Shown one piece after another: positions 35,072 to 43,143 of a DNA stretch of 57,431 nt. The position numbers were made by a program, and so were the translations under genes. Every line of letters begins with the position of its first letter. The first letter of the stretch is position 1. A model generated the notes under the pieces. The model made no database searches. It had not been told where the DNA came from and saw only the letters and a program-made list of their open reading frames with translations. This DNA is from Candidatus Azophilus lithoversatilis (GTDB lineage Bacteria; Pseudomonadota; Gammaproteobacteria; Pseudomonadales; Azotimanducaceae), in contig JAQAJJ010000022.1 in assembly GCA_028278675.1 (NCBI GenBank), positions 1 to 57,431 on the forward strand. Direction: 5' to 3'.

Positions 35072-35464
35072 TCACCACAGCCGAACCGCCAAGACCCCCA
35101 CCAACACGGTGAGTGCGCCCGCGAACAGGGTGAGCGACGCAATTTGCCAGCCGATCAACGTCTTAACTAATGACTCGAGACGGTCGAGCCGCCCGTGGAC
35201 AATGTCAAACTTTTGGTCCACGAGGTCGAACTTCTTGTTCACCAAGTCGAACTTGTCATGAACCCGATCAAGTCCCTGGTCGATGCATTTCTTCATCGAT
35301 TCGCTATGCCGCTCGAATTCGGCACTCAACCGCTCCGGCGTGACCGCGAACTTCTCAATCGAGTTGGCGATGGTCTCGATCACCGCGCGAGATTGCTGGC
35401 TGTCCAGTCCCGAATCCTCAAGGCGTTCGGCCATCGAGTCAACATCCCTGACTACCTGTCGCAC
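35072..35464 (-). CDS. Coiled-coil protein with four 7-residue repeats and a C-terminal TM helix
   Basis: 130 residues. Four consecutive heptads DKFDLVN, KKFDLVD, QKFDIVH, GRLDRLE form a regular coiled coil after DQGLDRVH; the corresponding DNA has a 21-bp period. A membrane helix near residues 105-127 (IASLTLFAGALTVLVGVLAVRLW) ends the protein. Its overall style resembles CCDC90/DUF1640 proteins, which anchor a coil to a membrane; this is an inference. Confidence 0.65.
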   Translation of the reverse strand: MRQVVRDVDSMAERLEDSGLDSQQSRAVIETIANSIEKFAVTPERLSAEFERHSESMKKCIDQGLDRVHDKFDLVNKKFDLVDQKFDIVHGRLDRLESLVKTLIGWQIASLTLFAGALTVLVGVLAVRLW

Positions 35465-35642
35465 GGATTATAGTCCTTGTTGTTGCGTTGAATGACAACA
35501 CCATCCTGAACCCACCCCCTTGGCGGTGGGAAGTGGAGATTGGCCCGTTGTTTTGTGGGAAACTGCCCATTCGTCGCCGCAGTTGCCCATCGGCTGAGCC
35601 AATGTGCGGCGAACCTTCAGAGATTCGCTCCCAGCGGCACCG

Positions 35643-36530
35643 CTACCGGCTCTGCGCCACTCGGCGAAGGGTCTGGTCGCCGACGGCGGCATGGCGTGGG
35701 TGGTCCTGCAAGCCGGTATCGAGGAGCACCGTGCCGAACAGCACCGCCCAGCCCTTCGCACGCGCCTCAAGTTCCGGGTCGATGCCGCCGTAGGCGGCTA
35801 GCGCCGAGTTGCGGGCGGTGGCGTCGAACAGCATCCAAAGTGCGGCCAAATCCGTAGCGGGATCGCCACCGGTGATGTCGCCCCAGTCGATGATGCCGGT
35901 GATTCGGCCCTGCTCGACGATGATGTTCATCGGATGCAGGTCACCGTGCAGCCATTGCCTGGTGGCGCAAGGGGATGCATTCAGAGCAGCTTGCCAAACC
36001 GCCAAAAGCCTACTCGTGATCAGGCCGGACTTGCGCCGGAGCCGCTCCATGCGTTCAGCGACGGCATCGGCACGGGCTGACAGGGGTACGCCGCGAACGG
36101 GGTTGGCTGGCGCATCGGCGGGCGTCGGTTGGTGCAGGGCGGCAAGAAACCCGCCCAGCCGCACCGCTTCCGTCGGCAGTGGCGCATTCTGGTCAGCCGT
36201 GCTACCGGGCAGCCAAGGGACGATGCACCAAGGCCAAGGGTAACGCCCGTGCGGACGGCCGACATGTATTGGCGCGGGGACGGCGATCGGCAGCCGGGGC
36301 GCGAGTTTCGGCAGCCAATGCCGCTCATGCGCCGACAGCTCAGCCGCGACAGCCCGGCGGGGCAGGCGGACGAGCAGGTCATCGCCCAGACGAACCATGA
36401 CGTTGTCCCAGCCGGAGCCGATGAGTCGAAGTCGCCAGCCAGCGTACTGCGGGAACTGATCCTCAACGAGGGCCTTGACCAGCCCCGGGTCGATATCGAC
36501 CTCGGCCGCGGGCGTGCCCGCTCCGGTCAT
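35643..36530 (-). CDS. Aminoglycoside phosphotransferase-family kinase-like protein
   Basis: 295 residues. WDNVMVRLGDDLLVRLPRR is the N-lobe, QWLHGDLHPMNIIVEQGRITGIIDWGDITGGDPATDLA holds the HGDLHxxN catalytic loop and the IDWGD metal motif. Family members phosphorylate aminoglycosides, macrolides, homoserine, choline and many other alcohols; nothing marks this as a resistance enzyme. The start is coupled by 4 bp to the DAO oxidase gene upstream. Confidence 0.82.
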   Translation of the reverse strand: MTGAGTPAAEVDIDPGLVKALVEDQFPQYAGWRLRLIGSGWDNVMVRLGDDLLVRLPRRAVAAELSAHERHWLPKLAPRLPIAVPAPIHVGRPHGRYPWPWCIVPWLPGSTADQNAPLPTEAVRLGGFLAALHQPTPADAPANPVRGVPLSARADAVAERMERLRRKSGLITSRLLAVWQAALNASPCATRQWLHGDLHPMNIIVEQGRITGIIDWGDITGGDPATDLAALWMLFDATARNSALAAYGGIDPELEARAKGWAVLFGTVLLDTGLQDHPRHAAVGDQTLRRVAQSR

Positions 36531-37912
36531 AGCAAGTAGCGGGTGAGCCCAGCGAACAAGCTCCCCCAGAACTTCGAGGGTCGGCCTTGGGTCAGTTCCA
36601 CCCGGTCAGCCTGATTGCCGAGGAAGGTCATCGCGGTGGCACCCAGCCAGCGCAAGGGTTCGAAAGGCCAACGCTCGCCAGCATCCTCCACCCAAGGCAG
36701 ATGGGTGATGTCGGTGTCCCGGCCGAGCACTAGGTCCGCCATGATGCGGCCCGCCAAATTGGACGCCGCCACCCCTTCTCCCACATAGCCGCCCGCGGCG
36801 CCGAAGCCTGCATCGCGGTCGAAGGAAACGCTGGGACGCCAGGAGGTCGGCACGCCCATAAGGCCACCCCAGCGGTGAGTGACGGCGCGGCCGTCGAGCA
36901 CCGGAAACATCTGCCTAAGGCTCGCTTCCAAGCTCTCGAATCCGGCCTCCTCCGGCGTGACGAACGGCTTGCGCTTGGAACCGAAGCGATAGCCTTCACG
37001 GCCCCCGAAGGCCAACCGGCCATCGGCGGTGCGCTGGCCATAGATGGTGACCCGGCGCTGATCGTCAAAGGTCTCGCGGGCCTTGAGGCCGATTTCGTCC
37101 CACACGCCTTGCGGCAGGGGTTCGGTGGCAATCATCAGGGAATACAGCGGCAGCAGGCGGCGCTTGTGGCTGGCCAGGGAGTCCGTGTAGCCCTCGGTGG
37201 CGCGAATCACCGCATCGGCGGAAAGCGTTCCTCGGGCCGTGGTGACCCGCTTGCCCATGACGTCAACAACCGGCGTCGATTCGAAGACCCGCACACCCCG
37301 GCGGCGGACCGCCTCCCCTAATCCGCGCACCAAGCGGGCCGGATGGATGGCGGCGCAATGGGGCGTGTGGATGGCGCCGTAGTTGCGGGAACAGTTGATC
37401 CGGCGCCGGGACTCATCGGCGGGCAGCCACTCACAGTAGTCGCCGAGTCCATAGGCGGCGTATTCCGTCACCTCACGCTGCAGGCGCGGCGCCGCAAAGG
37501 GCGCGGAGGCGACGCTCAAGGTACCGCCCTTGGCGTAGTGGCAGTCGATGTTCTCCGCTTGGCAGATGCGGGCGACCTCGTCCACCGTCTTCATCATGGC
37601 CCGCATGAGGCGCACTCCGCCATCCCGTTGAACCGGATCCTCCAGCAGGTGGTCAACTTTCGAGGCCATGCCCATGCACCAGCCGCCATTGCGCCCGCTC
37701 GCGCCAAAGCCCAAGGTGACCGCCTCCAGCACGGCGATGTCGAGGGACGGCTCAAGGCATTTCAGGTAGTAGGCGGTCCAAAGGCCAGTGAAACCACCGC
37801 CGACGATGGCCACATCGGCCTGGGCCGGCAGTTCCGCCGGCGGTTCGGGTTCCGGCACCGCATCGAGGCTGTCAAACCAGAAGCTGACCCGTTCAAGATG
37901 TGCGCTCGGCAT
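36527..37912 (-). CDS. DAO-family FAD-dependent amine/amino-acid oxidase
   Basis: 461 residues. ADVAIVGGGFTGLWTAYYLKCLEPSLDIAVLEA is the dinucleotide-binding motif; GFGASGRNGGW is the DAO hallmark around the flavin. IHTPHCAAIHPARLVRGLGEAV and RWGGLMGVPTSWRPSV follow the puuB/gamma-glutamylputrescine oxidase-like pattern. The substrate is probably a secondary or primary amine. Its 3' end is in a 4-bp overlap with the phosphotransferase gene and its 5' end overlaps the acyl-CoA ligase by 20 bp, so all three form one operon. Confidence 0.82.
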   Translation of the reverse strand: MPSAHLERVSFWFDSLDAVPEPEPPAELPAQADVAIVGGGFTGLWTAYYLKCLEPSLDIAVLEAVTLGFGASGRNGGWCMGMASKVDHLLEDPVQRDGGVRLMRAMMKTVDEVARICQAENIDCHYAKGGTLSVASAPFAAPRLQREVTEYAAYGLGDYCEWLPADESRRRINCSRNYGAIHTPHCAAIHPARLVRGLGEAVRRRGVRVFESTPVVDVMGKRVTTARGTLSADAVIRATEGYTDSLASHKRRLLPLYSLMIATEPLPQGVWDEIGLKARETFDDQRRVTIYGQRTADGRLAFGGREGYRFGSKRKPFVTPEEAGFESLEASLRQMFPVLDGRAVTHRWGGLMGVPTSWRPSVSFDRDAGFGAAGGYVGEGVAASNLAGRIMADLVLGRDTDITHLPWVEDAGERWPFEPLRWLGATAMTFLGNQADRVELTQGRPSKFWGSLFAGLTRYLL

Positions 37913-39587
37913 CGAACTGCTCCTTCAACTTGAACTTCTGAATCTTGGTCGACGACATCGGCCATTCGGTAAGGAAGCGCACGTGCCTAGGCGCCTTGAA
38001 GCTGGCGATGCGGCCGCGGCAGAAGTCCATGATTTCGGCCTCCGTGGCCTCAGCACCGGGATTGAGTTCAATGAAGGCGGCGGCAACCTCGAGCAGCCGT
38101 TCATCCGGCACGCCGATCACTACGGCCAGCTTCACCGCTGGATGGGTGGCCAGAAAGGACTCGATCTCCAGCGCCGCCACGTTCTCGCCACCGACCTTGA
38201 GCATGTCCTTGATGCGGCCGTGGTAGCGGATGCGGTTTGCATCGTCCAGGGCCCCCAGGTCGCCAGTGCGGAACCAGCCGTCCACGAAGCTCTCCGCGTT
38301 CTTCTCCGGGGCTTTGTAATAGCCCTCGAACACGGTGAACCCCCGCACCCAGATTTCGCCGCGCTCGCCGATGGGCAGCTCGACCCCGCTGTCCGGGTCG
38401 GCGATCCGCACCTCGATCCCTTCGAAGGGGGCGCCGCAGGTGGTCAATCGGGATTCCAAGTCCTCGTCCGGATGGTTGTAGGAAACCACGCCGCAAGTCT
38501 CCGTGAGGCCGTAGGCGCCGGTCTGCACCGCCTGCGGAAAGGCGTCCTGAAAGCGGCGCAGCATCTCCAAGGGTGCGACGTTGTTGATGCGGCGCAGGCG
38601 GCTTAAGTCCGTGCTTGGGAAGCGCGGATGAGTGATCAGCGCATTGGTGATGGTGGGGAAGGCGGGAAAGGCGACGCTAGCCCGCTCGCGCTCCATCATT
38701 TCGAGGGCGGCACCGGCCTCCACCCGGTTCATGGAGAGCAGCGCGGCCCCCGCATCAAAGCAGCACAGCAAAGGCAGAATCGAGGCCATGTGGAACATCG
38801 GCAATGGCGCCCATAGGCGGTCGTCGGGGCCGAGGAAGTAGCGCTGCCGATTCATGGCAGCACCGTTGTGGGCCAAGGCGGCGTGGCCCAAAGGGCAGCC
38901 CTTGGGGTTGGCCGTGGTGCCGGAGGTGTACATCATGATTGCGGCCTCGGCGCCGGCCACCCCCGCAATCCGAGTGTTGACCGAAGATTCCGGTGTCTCG
39001 TCAGCAGCCGCCCGGAACGCGCTGTAGGCAACGAAGCCGGGTGGCGTTTCAGCGCTGATGGAGGTGACGAACCGCAGTCTCGGCACCCGCTCGATGGACA
39101 GGGCGCCGGGACTGTCAGCAGCAGCAAGTTCTGGAAAGGCCTCTGCGAGCAGGCCCGCAAAGTCCACGTATTCTGATGCCAAGTCCGAAGTGATGAGCCC
39201 CACGAGATCCGCATTCTCAACGACGTAAGCCAGCTCAGCTGCCTTGTAGCGCGCGTTTACGGGCACCGCAACGGCACCGGCCAGGATCGCGCCAAGCAGC
39301 AACTCAATGTACTGCGGACAGTTGGGCATGAGGATGCCAACGTGATCGCCCGGCTCAACGCCCAACGCCACCATGCTCCGCGCCCGCTCCAAGGCCCGCT
39401 CCCGGAGAGCGGCGTAAGTCAGCGCGGAGTCGGGAAAAACCAAGGCATCCCGGTCCGCAAAGCGCTCTGCGGCACCGAGCAGCAATTCGCAAAGGTTGGC
39501 CGCAACTGGCCGTTCGGCTGGAATCCTTGATCGCGGGGCAAGGCCGTCGGACAAGTCAACGCCGTCGCCCGGCGACCGCCCCGCCAT
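37893..39587 (-). CDS. Acyl-CoA ligase (AMP-dependent synthetase)
   Basis: 564 residues from ATG 39587. MMYTSGTTANPKGCPLGH is the P-loop-like A3 motif; GAYGLTETCGVVSYN the A5 motif; GWFRTGDLGALDDANRIRYHGRIKDMLKVGGENV the A7/A8 hinge, and the usual catalytic Lys is in MSSTKIQKFKLKEQ. It activates a carboxylic acid to its CoA ester. The first 25 or so residues are encoded by a diverged copy of the dispersed repeat (39524-39578), so the real start may be a later codon. 20-bp overlap with the oxidase gene. Confidence 0.85.
   Translation of the reverse strand: MAGRSPGDGVDLSDGLAPRSRIPAERPVAANLCELLLGAAERFADRDALVFPDSALTYAALRERALERARSMVALGVEPGDHVGILMPNCPQYIELLLGAILAGAVAVPVNARYKAAELAYVVENADLVGLITSDLASEYVDFAGLLAEAFPELAAADSPGALSIERVPRLRFVTSISAETPPGFVAYSAFRAAADETPESSVNTRIAGVAGAEAAIMMYTSGTTANPKGCPLGHAALAHNGAAMNRQRYFLGPDDRLWAPLPMFHMASILPLLCCFDAGAALLSMNRVEAGAALEMMERERASVAFPAFPTITNALITHPRFPSTDLSRLRRINNVAPLEMLRRFQDAFPQAVQTGAYGLTETCGVVSYNHPDEDLESRLTTCGAPFEGIEVRIADPDSGVELPIGERGEIWVRGFTVFEGYYKAPEKNAESFVDGWFRTGDLGALDDANRIRYHGRIKDMLKVGGENVAALEIESFLATHPAVKLAVVIGVPDERLLEVAAAFIELNPGAEATEAEIMDFCRGRIASFKAPRHVRFLTEWPMSSTKIQKFKLKEQFDAERTS
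39524..39578 (+). repeat. Dispersed 3'-end repeat, copy 3 (diverged)
   Basis: TTGATCGCGGGGCAAGG, then ACAAGTCAAC and GTCGCCCGGCGACC, follow the block order of the other copies (18119, 26970, 46633, 53866). Here the copy overlaps the start of the acyl-CoA ligase. Confidence 0.6.
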
Positions 39588-39615
39588 CGGACTGAGACGC
39601 CGCCCCGTTCGCCGC

Positions 39616-39879
39616 TCAGTGATAGACGACTTCGCCATCCTGCCGATGCACGTCCAAATCGGCGCCCTGCTCCTTGCAGACGGCCACCAGGGTCTGGTGG
39701 ATGCAGGCCGCGCAGCAGCCGCCTTCCACCAAGTCTTCGAACAGGTAGCCCAGCAGATCGTAGAGGCTGTAGGTGCCCTCGCCCATCTCCTCGAATCGCC
39801 ACAGCACGTCCTTGATGGACTGCAAGGCGGACTCGCAGCGGCCATCGTCGCGCAGTTGGGCGTCCTGGTCTTGTTCCAT
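39616..39879 (-). CDS. Small acidic protein with a CCxxC motif
   Basis: 87 residues. The segment EDLVEGGCCAACIHQTLVAVC has three clustered Cys and could bind metal or form a disulfide. The rest is acidic and helical (ALQSIKDVLWRFEEMGEGTYSLYDLLGYLFEDL). It ends 28 bp before the acyl-CoA ligase start and is in the same direction, so likely the same transcript. No family recognised. Confidence 0.6.
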   Translation of the reverse strand: MEQDQDAQLRDDGRCESALQSIKDVLWRFEEMGEGTYSLYDLLGYLFEDLVEGGCCAACIHQTLVAVCKEQGADLDVHRQDGEVVYH

Positions 39880-39926
39880 GGTGAAGGGCTCCGGGGTGCG
39901 GGGCGCCTATTGTACGGGAACAGGCC

Positions 39927-40445
39927 CTAACTTCTAATGGGATCTCGCCCGTCCCAGCCCTCCGCAGCGGCGGCGATGGCGGCGAACCGCTCGACGATGC
40001 CCGGGCTTTGGGTGACCACTTCGAGCATGCAGCCCATCAGCGGCCGGGTGTCGTAGTAGGCGAACTCGATGTCGCCGGCCCGGCCGAGGTTGGCTGCTTC
40101 GTAGCCGAGGCCTGCGAAATAGGCGGTGTCGGCCTTGATGTCGTGGGTCCACACGCACATGTGGTGAAAGCCCACGACGCCCGGCGGCACACTGTCCCGG
40201 TAGGCGCAGCGCGCCACCGTCGGCTGAATCAGCTCGATCTGCACCGGTCCGGCTTGGGCAATGGCGACGAACATCGACAGCTCAGCCGGCTCGCCGCGAT
40301 AGGTCATGTCGCTGAATTGGTCGGTGTATTCGGTGACGAAGAAAGGGCCAACGCCCATTTCCCTGACCCACTTCATGCAGGCCACCTCCACATCGTCCAC
40401 CACCCAAGCGTTCTGAAACACCGTTCGATCAGTCGGTTTGTTCAC
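39927..40445 (-). CDS. VOC-family (glyoxalase-like) protein
   Basis: 172 residues from GTG 40445, which AGGAGG serves from 11 bp upstream; an ATG at 40469 would add eight residues but lacks a good ribosome site. QNAWVVDDVEVACMKWVREMGVGPFFV starts the first beta-alpha-beta-beta-beta module and GVVGFHHMCVWTHDIKADTAYFAGLGYEA the second, each with a metal-ligand position. The family includes dioxygenases and isomerases; substrate unknown. The TAG stop is followed at once by GGCCTGTT, a short motif also found at the end of the crotonase gene at 55747. Confidence 0.75.
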   Translation of the reverse strand: MNKPTDRTVFQNAWVVDDVEVACMKWVREMGVGPFFVTEYTDQFSDMTYRGEPAELSMFVAIAQAGPVQIELIQPTVARCAYRDSVPPGVVGFHHMCVWTHDIKADTAYFAGLGYEAANLGRAGDIEFAYYDTRPLMGCMLEVVTQSPGIVERFAAIAAAAEGWDGRDPIRS

Positions 40446-40621
40446 TGCGCCCCATTCCTCCTGTGCCATCCGCTGACAAGTGTGCCATATTTGCAGGCGC
40501 ATCAACCAACGTCCGCAAGCCAATCGCGGCTGGCTTCAGCAATGGCAAACCTGCCGTGGCGAGTCCGCTGGGGGTACGGGTTATCCGTTCAAGAACCACG
40601 CAGGCTGGAGGAGACACACCC

Positions 40622-40912
40622 ATGCAAGTGATCAAGGCCGTGCCCAATCCGCTCGCGAGCGGGGCAGGGTCGCCCCGGTCAAGTTCGCCCACGTCGTGTT
40701 GCGCGGAGCGCCGATGACATCATGGTCGATTGGCACAAGACCGTGCAGGAGGCGGAAGAGGCGTCATGAAACCGCCGACGATCTATTCGCTACCTGTGAG
40801 CGCCTGCGCGACCTCCGCATTTGCCCCTAATGGTGCATCAACGACGGCCCCACCCTGTCGATGTGCTACCGGGACCCGGATCTGAACCAAGTCGAACTGC
40901 AATCCGGTTCTC
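40622..40912 (+). pseudogene. Decayed VOC/extradiol-dioxygenase-like gene
   Basis: Pieces of one VOC gene: MQVIKAVPNPLASGAG, then after a frameshift RVAPVKFAHVVLRGA, then DDIMVDWHKTVQEAEEA, then after a deletion FATCERLRDLRICP, an in-frame TAA and WCINDGPTLSMCYRDPDLNQVELQ. The order and spacing fit the family's C-terminal half, in which the metal-binding E lies in QVELQ. At least two frameshifts, a stop and a deletion make it dead. Confidence 0.75.
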
Positions 40913-41143
40913 CGCCTCGGACTCCCGATAGCCAACGCCCGCGAAGAATCGGTTCCGTTTTCCGCCCACCTCGAAATCGTCGTTGCGGTACAGCCCCAAC
41001 AGGCGGAAACCCAGCCGCTCGCCGCCCTTGCGGACCTCCACCCGGGGCTCTGTTGATTTTATTGATGCCAACGATAAAGGTTCTTAAACATAACGCCAAA
41101 AAAACAAACTGCCCTCATGGCCGCCGACTCGATCTCGCCGTCC
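40913..41143. other. Gene-free scrap between pseudogene and lipoprotein gene
   Basis: With the pseudogene upstream this is the largest gene-poor stretch of the middle part. A reverse frame at 40838-41071 (EVRKGGERLGFRLLGLYRND) looks like a coding remnant but I cannot name it. Near 41065-41105 the DNA is AT-rich. Confidence 0.4.
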
Positions 41144-41160
41144 CTAGTGTGCTGTCCCGC
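41144..41160 (+). repeat. Solo MITE terminal repeat
   Basis: CTAGTGTGCTGTCCCGC is identical to the right end of the MITE at 26999-27184 read in reverse over 17 bases. No other end is nearby, so this is the scar or remainder of an element. It gives the lipoprotein gene its stop codon. Confidence 0.75.
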
Positions 41161-42004
41161 CTGCCACCAGCGCCCGCAGCGCCTGCGCCCGATCGGCTAG
41201 GGTGTCGCCCAGGCGTTGGCGCTGCCTAGGCAACGCCTGATTGAGCACCGCGACCAATGCGGACTTCACGAGCGCCTCGTTGGCCGCTTCCACTTTGGCG
41301 AACTGCTCGCCGTAGTAGGTTTTCTGGGACTTTACGAGGTGTGCGAACCGCTCGCCGAAGTCGTCCACCTCGCGCCGCTGCTCAAGAAGGGCAAATAGGT
41401 CGCTCTGCCAACGACGGCGGTAGTCGGCCCAAAGCTGCCTCTCCGGCTGGTAACGCTCGGCGGCTTCCGCGAGCAGCGCGCGCTGGTCGCTGGTCAGCCG
41501 CCCGATCAAGCGCTTGAGAATGTCCTCGAAGTCCTTGCGCCAGCCTTTGCGCACGGCATCGATGGGCTTGCCCTTCTCCGAACTCTCCCAATCGGCATTG
41601 GATTCCTCCAAAGCCTCGGCCAGCGAGGCCACCTGTTGGTCATCGAGCCGTCCGAGAAACTGGGCCACGAAGGGCGTGCCCTTCGCCTCAAGGCGCAGCC
41701 ACCAGCCTTCCAAGGTGGCGAACAACTCATGGATGTCGGCTTGCGTCGCCGTGCCGCCGAAGCGCTTGGCCCAAAGGTCCAGGTCGTCGGCGTAGCGCGG
41801 CAGCTCCTCGGTGCGGTGCCAGTGCCAGAGAGCGGCGAATTCCGCTTCAAAAAACGCCTCCTGATCCGGGGTCATCGTCAGAACCTCTCGAAGCTCCCAA
41901 CGAACCAATCTGTCCAGATTATTGTAGAAGAAGCCCATGCCGCAGCCGGCATTGGCAAGGGCCAGAAGGGCGACGAACGCCCAGCGCCTATTGGTCGGAT
42001 TCAT
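41144..42004 (-). CDS. DUF6279 lipoprotein
   Basis: 286 residues from ATG 42004. WAFVALLALANAGCGMGFFYNNLDRL has a lipobox (ANAGC), and the following FFYNNLDRLVRWELREVLTMTPDQEAFFEAEFAALWHWHRTEELPRYADDL is the DUF6279 signature. Location: probably outer membrane. The last five residues and the TAG stop come from CTAGTGTGCTGTCCCGC, the end of a MITE (41144-41160), so the original C-terminus has been cut. Function unknown. Confidence 0.8.
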   Translation of the reverse strand: MNPTNRRWAFVALLALANAGCGMGFFYNNLDRLVRWELREVLTMTPDQEAFFEAEFAALWHWHRTEELPRYADDLDLWAKRFGGTATQADIHELFATLEGWWLRLEAKGTPFVAQFLGRLDDQQVASLAEALEESNADWESSEKGKPIDAVRKGWRKDFEDILKRLIGRLTSDQRALLAEAAERYQPERQLWADYRRRWQSDLFALLEQRREVDDFGERFAHLVKSQKTYYGEQFAKVEAANEALVKSALVAVLNQALPRQRQRLGDTLADRAQALRALVAGGTAH

Positions 42005-42404
42005 CGGCATCCGCCGAGGCGGCGCGCCAGCTTTCGAAGGCGGCGACCTCCTCCCGAACGGTACCCACGACGTAGGCGATGACGGCGGCATCGTCAAGCA
42101 GGCCCAGGGCGAGGATGAAGTCCGGCAACAGGTCCAAGGGCGACAAAAAGTAGAGCACGGCCGCCGCCACAGTGATCACGGCGTTGGTGGAAAGCGCACG
42201 GTAGTCACCGCTGGTCCAGGCGCGGAGCAAATCGATGAAGGTGTTGAGTTCGGCGCGCGCGGCCGCAAACTTGGCCGAGAACCGTCCGGCACCGTCCGCC
42301 TTGGCGGCCGCAGCGGCGAGCAGGCGCCGCAACTGGTCCGGTGAACGGGCGAGTTTGGCCGCCCGGATCTGGTAACGGTCAAAAAGGGGCGGCGGCCGGT
42401 CCAC
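41988..42404 (-). CDS. DUF1232 membrane protein
   Basis: 138 residues. VITVAAAVLYFLSPLDLLPDFILALGLLDDAAVIAYVV is the DUF1232 core: a membrane helix with the conserved SPxDLxPD motif followed by GLLDD. An N-terminal helical stretch of about 60 residues precedes it. It overlaps the lipoprotein gene by 17 bp; both may act at the envelope. Function unknown. Confidence 0.8.
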   Translation of the reverse strand: MDRPPPLFDRYQIRAAKLARSPDQLRRLLAAAAAKADGAGRFSAKFAAARAELNTFIDLLRAWTSGDYRALSTNAVITVAAAVLYFLSPLDLLPDFILALGLLDDAAVIAYVVGTVREEVAAFESWRAASADADESDQ

Positions 42405-42410
42405 CGCCGA

Positions 42411-43118
42411 TCAGGCCGTCGACGCGCAGAAATTGAGAATCCATCGCCCGACCAAGCCCCGATGGATCTCCCTATCCAAGGAGGCGATGCCGGCACGCCA
42501 AACATCCTCGCCAATTCCGTCGCGGCGCATGTTCATCAGGTCTCTGGAGTAGGCCTTGCGGAATTCGGGATGGCCCTGGAAGGTCAGCACCTGGTCGCCG
42601 CAAGTGAATCCCGCCAGCGGGCAGAATTCGTTGGTGGCGATCAGTCGGGCGCCAGGCGGCAGGTCGGTCACCTGGTCCTGATGGCTGGACAGCAGGCTGA
42701 ACTCATCCGCATGGGGGGAAAGCCAGGGCTCGTTCACCAGCAGTTCACTGGCATGGACGCCCACTGCCCAGCGCGAGGCCTTGGCGGCGCGTCCGCCGAA
42801 GAAGTGGGCCATCAATTGGTGGCCGAAGCAGATGCCGACGACCGGCTTCCCCGCGTCGAGGACCCGCCGGACAAAGGCGGCGAGTTCAGCGATCCACGGC
42901 AGTGCGTCATAGACTCCGTGGCGGCTGCCGGTGATGACGTAGCTGTCGCAGTGGTTCGGCGACGGGTAGGCGCCAGCTTGGGCATCGATCACTCGGTACT
43001 CCAACGCCATGTCCTCGCCGACGGCGTCGAACAGCTCCATGAACATCCGTGGATAATCGCCATGGTCCCGCTGAAAGCGGGCGAGCACGGCGTCGGTTTG
43101 CAGAATTCCTAGGCGCAT
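42411..43118 (-). CDS. Class I glutamine amidotransferase-like protein
   Basis: 235 residues. PVVGICFGHQLMAHFFGG carries the nucleophilic Cys, and LTFQGHPEF the catalytic His/Glu pair region. The GMP synthase-like (YfeJ) branch fits better than PuuD. It should hydrolyse glutamine or a gamma-glutamyl bond; lying 25 bp behind a gamma-glutamyl ligase-like gene, the latter is attractive. The ATG at 43118 is clear. Confidence 0.82.
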   Translation of the reverse strand: MRLGILQTDAVLARFQRDHGDYPRMFMELFDAVGEDMALEYRVIDAQAGAYPSPNHCDSYVITGSRHGVYDALPWIAELAAFVRRVLDAGKPVVGICFGHQLMAHFFGGRAAKASRWAVGVHASELLVNEPWLSPHADEFSLLSSHQDQVTDLPPGARLIATNEFCPLAGFTCGDQVLTFQGHPEFRKAYSRDLMNMRRDGIGEDVWRAGIASLDREIHRGLVGRWILNFCASTA

Positions 43119-43143
43119 TGATCGCTTGTCGGGTCAGGGACGC

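Noticed and set aside
35505-35530. GC-rich hairpin (CCCACC...GGTGGG) as a rho-independent terminator
   Set aside because: No run of T follows on either strand.
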